Of a stretch of DNA of 64,000 nt, positions 20,084-29,005 are shown one piece after another (the stretch's first letter is position 1; every line of letters begins with the position of its first letter). The translations under genes were made by a program, and so were the position numbers. This DNA is from Grimontia kaedaensis (GTDB taxonomy: Bacteria > Pseudomonadota > Gammaproteobacteria > Enterobacterales > Vibrionaceae), in contig NZ_CP082276.1 of NCBI RefSeq assembly GCF_023746615.1, positions 1,364,001 through 1,428,000 of the forward strand. Reading direction: 5' to 3'. The notes beneath the pieces were generated by a model that worked only from the letters and a program-made list of their open reading frames with translations, did not search any database and was not told the DNA's origin.

Positions 20084-21101
20084 CGCGTGAGTAAACCTTG
20101 AATTGATTGTAAATCTCAATAAATATCAACAAACAATCCAAATTGACGGCTTGCTAGTTTGGTCATTCAATGAGTTTTCCTGCTGGGTAGATGTTAACAG
20201 CGTTGTTATGTCACTAAAGATGGTAGAGTTTATATCACATAAAAGGGCTTCTCTGCCGATGATGTGAGTTCAAGTATGTTTCAATTCTTCTGACTCGGCT
20301 CTTCAAACTAAAAACCGATCTGTTCTCAATGTCTGGGTTTCTTTTGAGAAAGAAATCCTACACGCCGTTCAGTCAAAAATGACTATTCCTTGGAAAACTT
20401 CTCTCGATTTCGGTACATTTATCATGTGTAATCCTCGAAAATTCAGATACCTAATCACAAGCCTTTATTCAAAAATTCACCACAGAGAATAAATCATCCT
20501 ATTTTAATGCCATAAGCTAGCACTTTAACCATCCTTATATTCTTTTTACCATATAGATCACATCCGGGTTGAGTATTTCACACTAGGCAAATAACCATAT
20601 TATCTATCATGTGTAATCTCATAAGATAACTTCACGCCAGAGAAATGTCCCTACTTATTATACAGGTTAACGTCATAATATAATCTTATACCAGATATAA
20701 CATACACTTAAGAAACAAACATAGAGAAAGCTAAAATAAATTAACTTAAGTAACAAATACATTAGCGATATATTATTAATTAATATCATTGTATTTTATT
20801 TTCAATTGAAAGTACCACTTTTGGATGAGAGGGCATTTCGGCATAGTTTTTCTTTATAGTGAGGGAATTTCTGTTCACTACACTAGAAAACCAATGAACA
20901 GGTTAGCTTTGAAATATAACGCCATATCTAGTTCATATACAAAACCATACTTTCAATGACAATTCGCGGAGTAGGCTTGAAAATAAAAAGCCAAAAAGAG
21001 AGATAAGAATTAGAACGCCAAACATTCATTATCAAATATTAGTGGACTTATATATTTTTAATCTTTTTAAACCTGTAGATTGTAAATGGAGCGAACAAAC
21101 A
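20084..21101. other. Intergenic region with no recognisable gene
   Basis: About 1 kb of AT-rich DNA between the oxidase stub and the next exported-protein gene. I see no open frame with a ribosome site and no trace of the rest of the amine oxidase. The missing oxidase sequence was probably deleted here rather than merely mutated. Promoters for the downstream gene must lie in this stretch. Confidence 0.5.
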
Positions 21102-22271
21102 ATGTACTCACCATCTTTTAAAAGACTTAAATCAGGAAAGATTTTCGCAGGAGCTCTACTAGCCTGCTTTTCAACTCTCTCCTACTCCGCCAGCCATAGT
21201 ATTACTTGGAACGATATTGGTGATCCTCTTTGGGCTCAAAATCCACACCTAATTGGTGTAGGCGACCTTAGTCCTAGGGAGCGTATCTGGGCAGCATCTG
21301 ATATTGCTTCAAGATCCGACAAAAGCGCCTCGCTAAGTCAACGCATTTCAACTCAAGATGGCACTTGGCTTAATGGTAATCGTCACCGCGCCTTTGATCT
21401 CTATCTAGAAAGCGATATTACCCCCACCGACTCCGACGCAAAGGGTGATTTAATACAAGCGCTTATGGGAAACGAAAGTACTGACGGTAAAAATTACTGT
21501 AAAGCATTTCTTGATCTTCCAGGCGGTTTAGATGGAGTATGGAATGGCGGCTGGGCAGGACACTCAGCTGCCATTTCTGTTGGTGGAGGTTCTTCCCCTT
21601 CAACGTCAATTAGCTTAACCTTGGCTACAGAGTGTGACCCTGTTCATAACGGCTATGGGTTCAACGTTGCATTAGGTGCCTCTCTTTCAAACCCCTTCTT
21701 CGATGCAATTGAATTGATGCAATATGCACTTCCCATCAAATTCACTTTTAATGCTGGTGTAGGCGCTAATATTAAATACGCAATGGGTGGCGGTTATACT
21801 GGTTGGTTTAACTCCGTTCCTCATCCTATTTATATCAATAACAGATGGCGCACTCCAGAGTATGTTTACAACACCGTCTCATTCAACGGATGGCAAAATT
21901 TTTCAGTTGGTGTGGCAGTCGGCGTGGGAGTGACCGCTAACTTAACGGGCACAGTAAACACTATTTCAGCATCAATACCATTGCGGATTGAGGGTGGTCT
22001 AACCAGAGATAATAATCCTAAAAACTGGAAGTTTTACGTTCATGCCAATGGGAAAGCATCGACTAAGGCATTTGGTGGCAACATAATAGGTGCAGTTAAG
22101 GCGGGCTTCCCACCTTGGACTATCACATTGTACGCCGCGACTTTAATGAGCTGGAGTGGTTATACACTTGGAGAAAGAGTTTGGTTAGATGAATATATCA
22201 AAGGAAAAATTGTTATAGATAAGAATGATCCCCGTATTTCAAGACTGGGTAGTGTTCGAAGCATAATATAA
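21102..22271 (+). CDS. Exported protein of unknown function
   Basis: 389 residues from the ATG preceded by GGAG; the frame is open back to 21042. A clear signal peptide (basic KRLKSGK, hydrophobic IFAGALLACF, cleavage after TLSYSA) sends it across the inner membrane. The mature part is rich in Gly, Ser, Asn and aromatic residues, with alternating beta-like stretches (SISLTLATEC, VGVAVGVGVTANLTGTVN) and only a couple of Cys. I do not recognise a family. It could be a soluble beta-rich periplasmic/secreted protein or a small outer-membrane barrel. It is followed after a hairpin by another exported gene, and the pair is bracketed by the SDR/oxidase duplication. Confidence 0.8.
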   Translation: MYSPSFKRLKSGKIFAGALLACFSTLSYSASHSITWNDIGDPLWAQNPHLIGVGDLSPRERIWAASDIASRSDKSASLSQRISTQDGTWLNGNRHRAFDLYLESDITPTDSDAKGDLIQALMGNESTDGKNYCKAFLDLPGGLDGVWNGGWAGHSAAISVGGGSSPSTSISLTLATECDPVHNGYGFNVALGASLSNPFFDAIELMQYALPIKFTFNAGVGANIKYAMGGGYTGWFNSVPHPIYINNRWRTPEYVYNTVSFNGWQNFSVGVAVGVGVTANLTGTVNTISASIPLRIEGGLTRDNNPKNWKFYVHANGKASTKAFGGNIIGAVKAGFPPWTITLYAATLMSWSGYTLGERVWLDEYIKGKIVIDKNDPRISRLGSVRSII

Positions 22272-22286
22272 GGTCTGATATACGAT

Positions 22287-22310
22287 AAGGTGCCGTTTAT
22301 TCGGCGCCTT
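22287..22310 (+). terminator. Hairpin between the two exported-protein genes
   Basis: AAGGTGCCG, loop TTTATT, then CGGCGCCTT, with one mismatch in the stem and only a short TTTATT after it. It is a weak terminator or mRNA-processing hairpin, directly ahead of the next ribosome site GAGG. Confidence 0.6.
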
Positions 22311-22325
22311 TATTGAGGTATGAAC

Positions 22326-24206
22326 ATGAAAATAAAATTTATTCTCCCAGTTATCGTTCTATTTCTTATCGCCATGAGCTTCACCTACTTAAGTTTGGAA
22401 GGCGCAAAAAAACAGGAATCAATAGACATATCTGAAAATTCAGAAGTCAAAATAAATGAAAAACCTTTATCGTTATCTAATGAAAACTCGAAGAGTACGC
22501 AGCAACCTACTCCCTTTAAAAAAAATTCAACCCCAAATTTTATTGGATATGTCGTTAATTTAAAAAATACAGCGAAGCTCGATTTTGGCAAGGAAAGTAA
22601 CTCACCACCTACTGAGGCAATGCTCTCCTTTGAAGTTGTTTTCGAAAACCAAGACATTGGAAAGCGCAAAAGACGGGGGATATTAAGGAACTTTAGGGTC
22701 ACCACTCCCGACAAGGCAGCCTCACCCAGTGACGAAAATGAAATAGGGTTTCTATACGCATACAAAGCTCCACAACTTTACACATCCATAGATATGCTTG
22801 GGCTTTCAAGAGAACACCCCTTAGGTTCTGCGGCCTTTTACATATCAAACCTCTCTTATAGCCCAAACGATGAGCCAGTAACCATCAAAGAGGCATCACG
22901 TTCAGCTGTTTATCAATATCAAATTGATGGAGCATCAAACACAGTCACACGACGATTATTAGATATCCTATACACCGATCAGTTCGAATTGGGTTCGATT
23001 GTAGACGACATCAAAGACTCATGGTCGGGTCAAATAGGTGACGATGGCCTTCTAACAGAAGCTAACGTGAATTTGTCCATGCAAGGGAACGTTTCTCTAG
23101 ACATGTCGCACAACTCATCTTCTATCGCGGAAAACAATAAAATACAGATTGGCATGACCATCGTAGGCAGCTACCAAAGATTCGATCCTGGATATGTCGA
23201 ATTTAAAAATGAGCTGTTTACATTTAATGCTAACGCACGATTCAATTCAGATTTAGAATCCTATGCCGCCAAAGAGGATATTTCTAACGATGAGCAATAC
23301 TACGAGGCACTCAGTGGGTTATCAAACTCACTCTCCTATACAGAGTCTGTACGCGTAGGTCAGTACCTTCTTAACTTCAAAACATTGTCAGAAATAAAGT
23401 CAATGTTAAGTGATGAAGCACTTTCTCCATTAGAGCGACAAGCCATATTGATGGCAATACAAGATGCTAACCAACCCGAATCTGAGCAATACCTTGGGAA
23501 TATTATCAACGATCCAGATGTTCCTTACAGATACAGAGCTGCAGGTATGGTGAACCTGGCACACCTCGACGGAGCGACAGATATCGCAATGGAAGCATTC
23601 AAGGAGGTCATCAAACGAAATGATTCTCCGATGCTGAGCGAGACTGCTATGTTCAACATTGGTAATCTCGCAAATAATCAAACGGCTTTGCGTCAAAGTG
23701 GTATTGATATGGTCTCAGCGGTATTACAAAGCGATACCTTGTCGAATAGAGAACGGCTAATAGCACTCAAATCCGCCGCCAATATTGATGATGATGTTTT
23801 CACCCCCACGTTCATAAAGTCGATGGGTTCAGATCATCCTTTTGAGCGAAATGCCGCCGTAGAGGGTGCGCTGTACCGTCCCGATGGAAGAGCTGATGCT
23901 GTTGAGCATCTTCTGAACGAGGAAAAAACTGTCGTACTGACCACAGCCTCTCGTTTTTTCAGTACCAATGAAATGACGTTTATTGAGCAAGGCCAGTTTT
24001 ACAACCGTCTGGTCAAAGAAGAATCTGACAATAAGCAGTCAGCATTGGCGACTATTCTGCTTGCAAATGAAAAGCAACGGCCTCAAATGATATCAAAATT
24101 AGAGGAGCTTGCTCTAAATACAAATAAACCAGGTCTTACGAAAATTTTAGACATCTACCAGCAGCAGACTTTAAGCGAATCAACGTTTCCTGATGTTGGA
24201 GGATAG
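22326..24206 (+). CDS. Exported protein, beta-rich N half and helical-repeat C half
   Basis: 626 residues from the ATG seven bases after GAGG; an ATG two codons earlier is too close. A hydrophobic N-terminal segment (FILPVIVLFLIAMSFTYLSL) acts as a signal peptide or anchor. A Ser/Lys-rich linker follows, then a beta-rich half (about 60-315). The C-terminal half (about 320-615) is helical with HEAT-like periodicity, for example LSPLERQAILMAIQ, PYRYRAAGMVNLAHL and LSETAMFNIGNLANNQ. A beta barrel-like half plus an alpha solenoid resembles the vitellogenin/lipid-transfer N-terminal module, but this is only an architectural impression. It is probably co-expressed with the gene before it. No function is assigned. 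Confidence 0.8.
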   Translation: MKIKFILPVIVLFLIAMSFTYLSLEGAKKQESIDISENSEVKINEKPLSLSNENSKSTQQPTPFKKNSTPNFIGYVVNLKNTAKLDFGKESNSPPTEAMLSFEVVFENQDIGKRKRRGILRNFRVTTPDKAASPSDENEIGFLYAYKAPQLYTSIDMLGLSREHPLGSAAFYISNLSYSPNDEPVTIKEASRSAVYQYQIDGASNTVTRRLLDILYTDQFELGSIVDDIKDSWSGQIGDDGLLTEANVNLSMQGNVSLDMSHNSSSIAENNKIQIGMTIVGSYQRFDPGYVEFKNELFTFNANARFNSDLESYAAKEDISNDEQYYEALSGLSNSLSYTESVRVGQYLLNFKTLSEIKSMLSDEALSPLERQAILMAIQDANQPESEQYLGNIINDPDVPYRYRAAGMVNLAHLDGATDIAMEAFKEVIKRNDSPMLSETAMFNIGNLANNQTALRQSGIDMVSAVLQSDTLSNRERLIALKSAANIDDDVFTPTFIKSMGSDHPFERNAAVEGALYRPDGRADAVEHLLNEEKTVVLTTASRFFSTNEMTFIEQGQFYNRLVKEESDNKQSALATILLANEKQRPQMISKLEELALNTNKPGLTKILDIYQQQTLSESTFPDVGG

Positions 24207-24358
24207 ATAAGCTTTCACAATGTAGTATGAAAGACACATAAATTTAGTTATCCCCCAAACAATAAAAAGCGATGGATTTCATCACCTATGAAGGATTGGG
24301 GGATATTCTAAAAACCACTCGTATTTCTCTTCATCGATTCAATGCCTATTTTTTCACT

Positions 24359-25295
24359 CACACAAGAAATACTACGCCACTGACTTACCAATACTGCCTC
24401 GCTAAACGCCAGCATTACGTTAGCATCTACTCCATTGAACCTGTGTTGATGGAAAACGCAATGACAACATCCAAGGGAAAACCTCTAGCAGTGATTGCCG
24501 GTTATGGTGAGGGGCTGGGTGAGGCGATTAAATACACTTTCGAAAACGATGGTTTTAAAGTAGTTACCATCAGTCGTTCTGGTGGGATGATAATTGCGGA
24601 CACAACAAATGCCAATGATATCAACCGCGCATTTGGACAGATTGATGCACTTCATGGCACACCGGATGTCGTGATTTGCAACACCGCAATGCTCACAATC
24701 GAGCGCTTCCTTTCAACAACACCAGCAAGATTTGAAGAAACTTGGCGCACGTCCGTAATGAGTGTTTTCAATATCTCACAGGCGGTGATTCCAATGATGA
24801 TAAAGCAAGGCGGTGGTACCTTGCTGGTAACGGGAGCAACAGCAGGTATCAGAGGCAGCAAGAACTTTAGCGCGTTTTCATCTGCAAAATTTGCCTTACG
24901 CGGGCTCACTCAATCGCTCGCAAGAGAGTTCCAGCCACAGCGCATCCACGTTGCCCACGTGATTATTGATGGAATTTTGTGGTCACCGAAAAGTCGCGAG
25001 CGCTTCCCGGCCCTTCAATACGAGAACGCCATCGAGCCAAACGAAGCCGCCAGTGTGTATCTTAACTTAACCAAACAGCCTGCCAGCGCATGGACTCAGG
25101 AAATGGATATTCGCCCATATAACGAGCTGTTTTAAACAAGGAGGCATGATGATGAACAAGTATCCTCAAACCGTCATTGTCGGTGGCGGACTAAGCGGAC
25201 TTTATGCCGCCTATTTGCTAGAGCAACAAGATCACGATTACATGGTGTTAGAAGCACGGGATCGTTTTGGAGGACGAATAGTCTCAGCGTCATCG
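24359..25295 (+). repeat. Direct duplication, copy 2 (intact SDR + amine oxidase start)
   Basis: Counterpart of 19131-20065. The two copies are clearly diverged in DNA (many synonymous changes) but keep the same reading frames and gene spacing. This is therefore an older duplication that has since decayed in copy 1. Confidence 0.88.
24461..25135 (+). CDS. SDR-family protein, copy 2 (catalytic Tyr replaced)
   Basis: 224 residues from ATG 24461, the start that matches copy 1. The open frame runs back to 24272, but that part aligns to untranslated leader of copy 1. The Rossmann loop AGYGEGLG is kept. The active-site YxxxK is again FSSAK and the catalytic Ser is again absent (VTGATAG). The same change in both diverged copies suggests it is a stable property of this subfamily rather than decay. 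The gene is 16 bases ahead of the intact amine oxidase, so the two proteins probably act together. The substrate is unknown. Confidence 0.85.
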   Translation: MTTSKGKPLAVIAGYGEGLGEAIKYTFENDGFKVVTISRSGGMIIADTTNANDINRAFGQIDALHGTPDVVICNTAMLTIERFLSTTPARFEETWRTSVMSVFNISQAVIPMMIKQGGGTLLVTGATAGIRGSKNFSAFSSAKFALRGLTQSLAREFQPQRIHVAHVIIDGILWSPKSRERFPALQYENAIEPNEAASVYLNLTKQPASAWTQEMDIRPYNELF

Positions 25296-26258
25296 GATGC
25301 ACAGGCAGCCAGAGTCGACCTCGGCCCCTCCTGGTTCTGGCCGAACATCAACCCGCGTATTTCCAAATTAGCCGAAGAGCTCAGCATTCGCAGCTATAAG
25401 CAACATGGTGACGGGCACTATCTTGTCGAAAAAGCCCGGGGCGCGCCACCACAGGCAATCAATGTTGGGTATGACATTATGCCTGACACCTACCGCCTTG
25501 AAGGCGGAATGCAAGCAATGGTCGAAGGCTTACTGGAAAAACTTCCAGCGGAAAAACGGATTGCAAGCAGCAAGCTGACAGAAGTTTCGCTGAACAATGG
25601 CACTTACACCCTGAGCTATGAGAAGTCGGGGGAGACCAGAACGCTACAAACACAAAACATTATTTTTGCGATGCCACTGAGATTGATTGCACGCACAGTG
25701 AGTTTTAATCCATCATTGAGCCCTGCTCTGATGAATACTTTTGACGGCACAGAAACCTGGATGGCAGCGCATGCTAAAGCCGTATTTATCTATAACAAAC
25801 CTTTCTGGCGCGACAATGGGTTTTCGGGTTCAGCTTCAAGCAATGTAGGGCCTTTAGTAGAAATCCATGATGCTTCGCCGGAGTTAAATGGTCAGCCCGT
25901 ATATGGCGCAATCATGGGCTTTATGGGCATTAACGCCGCAGCGCGGAAAACCGCAGGCGATGAGACATTGAAAAAACTCATTCAACAGCAACTTGTCAGG
26001 TTGTTTGGGCCAGATGCGGAAAACCCGATTTCAATTCAGTATGTGGATTGGTTTCAGGAAAAGTACACGGCCACGAACGATGACATGGCTGTAATGCATG
26101 GTTTGTATGGCTTTACCCAACAAGATGAGAATCACCCAAACATTTTCTTTGCTGGAACCGAAGCCTCCCGCGCTTATGGCGGGTATCTGGAAGGCGCTTT
26201 AGACTCTGCCAACAAGGCAGTTGAAGCACTAATGACAAAATCCCTTCAATTTTCCTGA
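25152..26258 (+). CDS. FAD-dependent amine oxidase-like protein
   Basis: About 368 residues; three ATGs in a row (25146, 25149, 25152) follow GGAGG, and the third aligns with the stub copy. The N-terminal FAD-binding motif is VIVGGGLSGLYAAYLLEQ, followed by VLEARDRFGGRI, the amine-oxidase/phytoene-desaturase signature. The C-terminal FAD motif NIFFAGTEASRAYGGYLEGA is also present. It is shorter than typical flavin monoamine oxidases (about 450), mainly in the substrate domain. No signal peptide is seen, so it is probably cytoplasmic. It is paired with the SDR upstream, and substrates (amine, polyamine or other) cannot be deduced. The stop codon overlaps a terminator hairpin. Confidence 0.88.
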   Translation: MNKYPQTVIVGGGLSGLYAAYLLEQQDHDYMVLEARDRFGGRIVSASSDAQAARVDLGPSWFWPNINPRISKLAEELSIRSYKQHGDGHYLVEKARGAPPQAINVGYDIMPDTYRLEGGMQAMVEGLLEKLPAEKRIASSKLTEVSLNNGTYTLSYEKSGETRTLQTQNIIFAMPLRLIARTVSFNPSLSPALMNTFDGTETWMAAHAKAVFIYNKPFWRDNGFSGSASSNVGPLVEIHDASPELNGQPVYGAIMGFMGINAAARKTAGDETLKKLIQQQLVRLFGPDAENPISIQYVDWFQEKYTATNDDMAVMHGLYGFTQQDENHPNIFFAGTEASRAYGGYLEGALDSANKAVEALMTKSLQFS

Positions 26259-26265
26259 AGGGATT
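26239..26265. terminator. Hairpin at the amine oxidase stop
   Basis: AATCCCTTCA, loop of seven, then TGAAGGGATT: a perfect ten-base stem overlapping the oxidase stop codon and lying just past the end of the convergent DUF805 gene. U-tracts are short. Confidence 0.7.
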
Positions 26266-26268
26266 CGG

Positions 26269-26652
26269 TTAGATTCCGCTGCTAAATATACCGATAGGGT
26301 CGCAACCATAACGGTTGCTTCCTTTGGTGCCACGTAACAAGGTAAACACTAGAAACACCAAAGGACCCACAACAGGCACGACAACAACCAACCACCACCA
26401 ACCTGACTTGTTGATGTCGTGAAGGCGTCTAACCGTCACAGTAATAAAGGGGATGAGGGTAACAGCAAACCAAAGTGGTGCAGCGTAAAAGTCTGTTAAC
26501 TGGAACGCATACACCCCGACCTCAGCGACATCAATCCCGACGCAGAGAGCTAACACTATATTTTGAATGAGGAAGAATCCCCAAAACTCTCGTCGTCTAG
26601 CCCTGCCTGAAAATTTCGCGTAATTCCAAAACGCGGCAAACAGCCATTTCAT
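26269..26652 (-). CDS. DUF805 inner-membrane protein
   Basis: 127 residues with the DUF805 pattern: an N-terminal WNYAKFSGRARRREFW motif, several hydrophobic helices, the conserved TVRRLHDINKSGWW motif, and a C-terminal GTKGSNRYGCDP tail. AAGGA precedes the ATG. The molecular function of DUF805 is not established. A paralogue lies at 57115-57516. It is convergent with the amine oxidase and divergent from the iron operon, with no evident functional tie to either. Confidence 0.92.
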   Translation of the reverse strand: MKWLFAAFWNYAKFSGRARRREFWGFFLIQNIVLALCVGIDVAEVGVYAFQLTDFYAAPLWFAVTLIPFITVTVRRLHDINKSGWWWLVVVVPVVGPLVFLVFTLLRGTKGSNRYGCDPIGIFSSGI

Positions 26653-27112
26653 TCGAGTATATCCTTACTTCTCTTAGGCTTATTCGAATTTTTTTGTAAA
26701 GCCGTGACTGTACCCAAACAACCTAGAACTCAAAGATATTGAGGCCAACTATAGGTGGCTTGGGTATTGCTTTTTAAACGCGGGTTTAAACTATCAAAAG
26801 CTTTTCCTTGGTAGGTGAACTCACTACACAAAAATAGTGTTCCAGACTTTATTTACGAAGAGATTATCATTTCTGAGGCGCATTTCTCAGGCATAAAAAG
26901 TCACAAGTTTTACTGAGACCATTCTGAGGCTCCCGCCAAGCCCATCATGTACTCATATCCGTATTTCTAAAAACCCATCACCGTCGCAACTTTTCCCAAT
27001 CAAGATCCTGAATAACGCGCCTTTTGACGATATGCAGTTGAATAAGCAGAAACTCGAATGTATATTGCGAACGATTTTGATAACCATTTTCATTTATGAA
27101 AAGGAGCAATAA
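26653..27112. other. Divergent intergenic region before the siderophore operon
   Basis: 460 bases without a gene. The right end holds a Fur-box-like sequence (27073-27091) and the strong ribosome site of the binding-protein gene. The rest shows no recognised structure. Confidence 0.55.
27073..27091. promoter_or_regulatory. Candidate Fur box upstream of vctP
   Basis: GATTTTGATAACCATTTTC matches 15 of 19 positions of the classical Fur consensus GATAATGATAATCATTATC. It lies 22 bases upstream of the start codon. Iron repression of the transport operon is the expected consequence. Confidence 0.8.
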
Positions 27113-28024
27113 ATGAAAACTTTTATCCAGGCAGCACTGCTTTCATTAGTCACTACCTCCGCAGTGGCTGCAGACTCAGTTGTTATTGAACACCGTATGG
27201 GAAAAACCGAAGTTCACGGTGTACCTGAGCGTGTTGTCGTGATTGGTCTCGGGTCTCTGGATGCCGTGAATGCACTGGGTATTGACCCTGTCGCCGTTTC
27301 AAAGACATTGCCACAGGTCCCAACTTACTTAGAAAAATTCAAAGACGATAAATACGCCAACGTCGGCAGCCTGTTCGAGCCAAACTTCGAAGAAATCTAC
27401 AACCAGAACCCAGACATCATCATTGTCGGCCCACGAAGTTCACCAAGCTTCGACGAGCTATCTAAAATCGCCCCAACAGTGGTATTCGCTGCAGACAACT
27501 CAAAAGGCTATTGGGACGCGACTCAAGAGCAATGGCGCAACCTGGGCAAAGTCTTTGATAAAGAGGCATTGGTTGAAGAAAAAATCGCAGCCATGGATAA
27601 AGAATTCAAAGCCATCAGTGATTACAACCAGACCAATGGCGTAGATGCTCTGACTATCATGAGCGCAGGTGGCAAATTGTCTTCATTCGGTGCTGATTCT
27701 CGCTTCTCTTCTATTTACACAGACTTCGGTTTCAAAGAGTCCGTGCAAGGCATCAAGGCAACGACTCATGGCGATATGATCTCGTTTGAATTCATTCGCG
27801 AGTCTGACCCGAAAACATTGCTGGTGATTGACCGTGATACTCTGATCAATCCAGCTGATAGCGAAACCCGCGAACAGTTTGATAACGATCTGATCAAAGC
27901 GACCCAAGCCTACAAGAACAACAAGATGACCTATCTGGATTTGAATGCTTGGTATTTGTCTATGTCTGGCATCACTGCGACTGAGCAAATGATTTCTGAC
28001 ATCAAAAATAGCGTTGACCTGTAA
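27113..28024 (+). CDS. vctP: Siderophore ABC transporter periplasmic binding protein
   Basis: 303 residues. The signal peptide ends in TTSAVA/AD (about residue 20), and the mature protein is a class III periplasmic binding protein of the FecB/CeuE/FatB type (PERVVVIGLGSLDAVNALGI; FEEIYNQNPDIIIVG). It would bind ferric siderophore, probably of the catecholate type, and hand it to the permease pair. AAGGAG precedes the ATG and a Fur box lies just upstream. The symbol rests on family plus gene order matching the V. cholerae vctPDGC-AraC-receptor locus, not on a sequence comparison I could run. Confidence 0.85.
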   Translation: MKTFIQAALLSLVTTSAVAADSVVIEHRMGKTEVHGVPERVVVIGLGSLDAVNALGIDPVAVSKTLPQVPTYLEKFKDDKYANVGSLFEPNFEEIYNQNPDIIIVGPRSSPSFDELSKIAPTVVFAADNSKGYWDATQEQWRNLGKVFDKEALVEEKIAAMDKEFKAISDYNQTNGVDALTIMSAGGKLSSFGADSRFSSIYTDFGFKESVQGIKATTHGDMISFEFIRESDPKTLLVIDRDTLINPADSETREQFDNDLIKATQAYKNNKMTYLDLNAWYLSMSGITATEQMISDIKNSVDL

Positions 28025-28069
28025 GCGACTGCCCTAGGGTCTGTTGACCTTAAGAAACTGAGGTATACC

Positions 28070-29005
28070 TTGTTAAAGTTGTTGTTTCTTTTGGGCTTGC
28101 TGAGTCTGATATCCCTATTTGTCGGTGTCAGCGAGCTATCTCCTGCCCTTTTATTGGCAGGAGATAGCCAAACGCTCGAGCTTCTCTTCACCAGCCGCCT
28201 TCCCCGTTTGCTGTCCATCGTGCTCGCCGGTGCAGGCTTAAGCATTGCAGGTCTGGTGATGCAGCAAATCAGCCAAAACCGGTTTGCTGCGCCTTCCACC
28301 ACAGGCACCATTGAATGTGCCATGCTCGGCTATATGCTTAGCCTTGTGTTTTTCGGCAATGGTAATCAACTCTGGCTGATCTTTTCCGTTTCCATTTTTG
28401 GCACCTTGCTGTTTGTTACCCTTATCCAACGCATCCAATTCCGCAATGCTGTATTTGTGCCGCTGATTGGCATTATCTACGGCAGTATCATCAGCTCATG
28501 CTCCACGTTCCTAGCGTATAAATATGATGCCCTGCAAATGCTAAGCAGTTGGACAGTCGCCAACTTTGCCAGCATTTTGAAAGGTGATTATGAGCTTCTA
28601 TATATCGCCCTGCCGATTGCAGCATTCACCTATGCCTACGCCGCGCGGATTTCTGCTGTCGGCATGGGACGTGATTTTGCGGTTGGTCTTGGACTGAGTT
28701 ACAGACAGGTGTTAGTGATTGGCGTAATGCTGGTTTCCATTCTGTCGGCGAGTGTTGTGATGATTGTGGGCGCCCTGCCCTTTATCGGTTTACTTGTGCC
28801 TAACCTTGTCAGCATTTTCTATGGCGACAACCTTCGCAAGAACATTTCCCGCGTGGCGATTGTCGGCGCGCTTTTGGTGCTTGCCTGCGACATTGTCAGC
28901 CGCTTAATCATCTTCCCGTACGAAATTCCGGTTTCCATGCTGGTGAGTATTTTGGGTGGGTTGGCCTTTATCTATCTCATCACCAAAGGGCCAAAAAGTG
29001 TCTGA
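28070..29005 (+). CDS. vctD: Siderophore ABC transporter permease (first)
   Basis: 311 residues, all strongly hydrophobic, belonging to the FecCD/BtuC permease family (RLPRLLSIVLAGAGLSIAGL; GALPFIGLLVPNLVS). The start is a TTG with GAGG six bases upstream, unusual but well placed. It forms the transmembrane channel with the next gene, with which it overlaps by eight bases if that gene starts at GTG 28998. Part of the Fur-controlled unit. Confidence 0.88.
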   Translation: MLKLLFLLGLLSLISLFVGVSELSPALLLAGDSQTLELLFTSRLPRLLSIVLAGAGLSIAGLVMQQISQNRFAAPSTTGTIECAMLGYMLSLVFFGNGNQLWLIFSVSIFGTLLFVTLIQRIQFRNAVFVPLIGIIYGSIISSCSTFLAYKYDALQMLSSWTVANFASILKGDYELLYIALPIAAFTYAYAARISAVGMGRDFAVGLGLSYRQVLVIGVMLVSILSASVVMIVGALPFIGLLVPNLVSIFYGDNLRKNISRVAIVGALLVLACDIVSRLIIFPYEIPVSMLVSILGGLAFIYLITKGPKSV

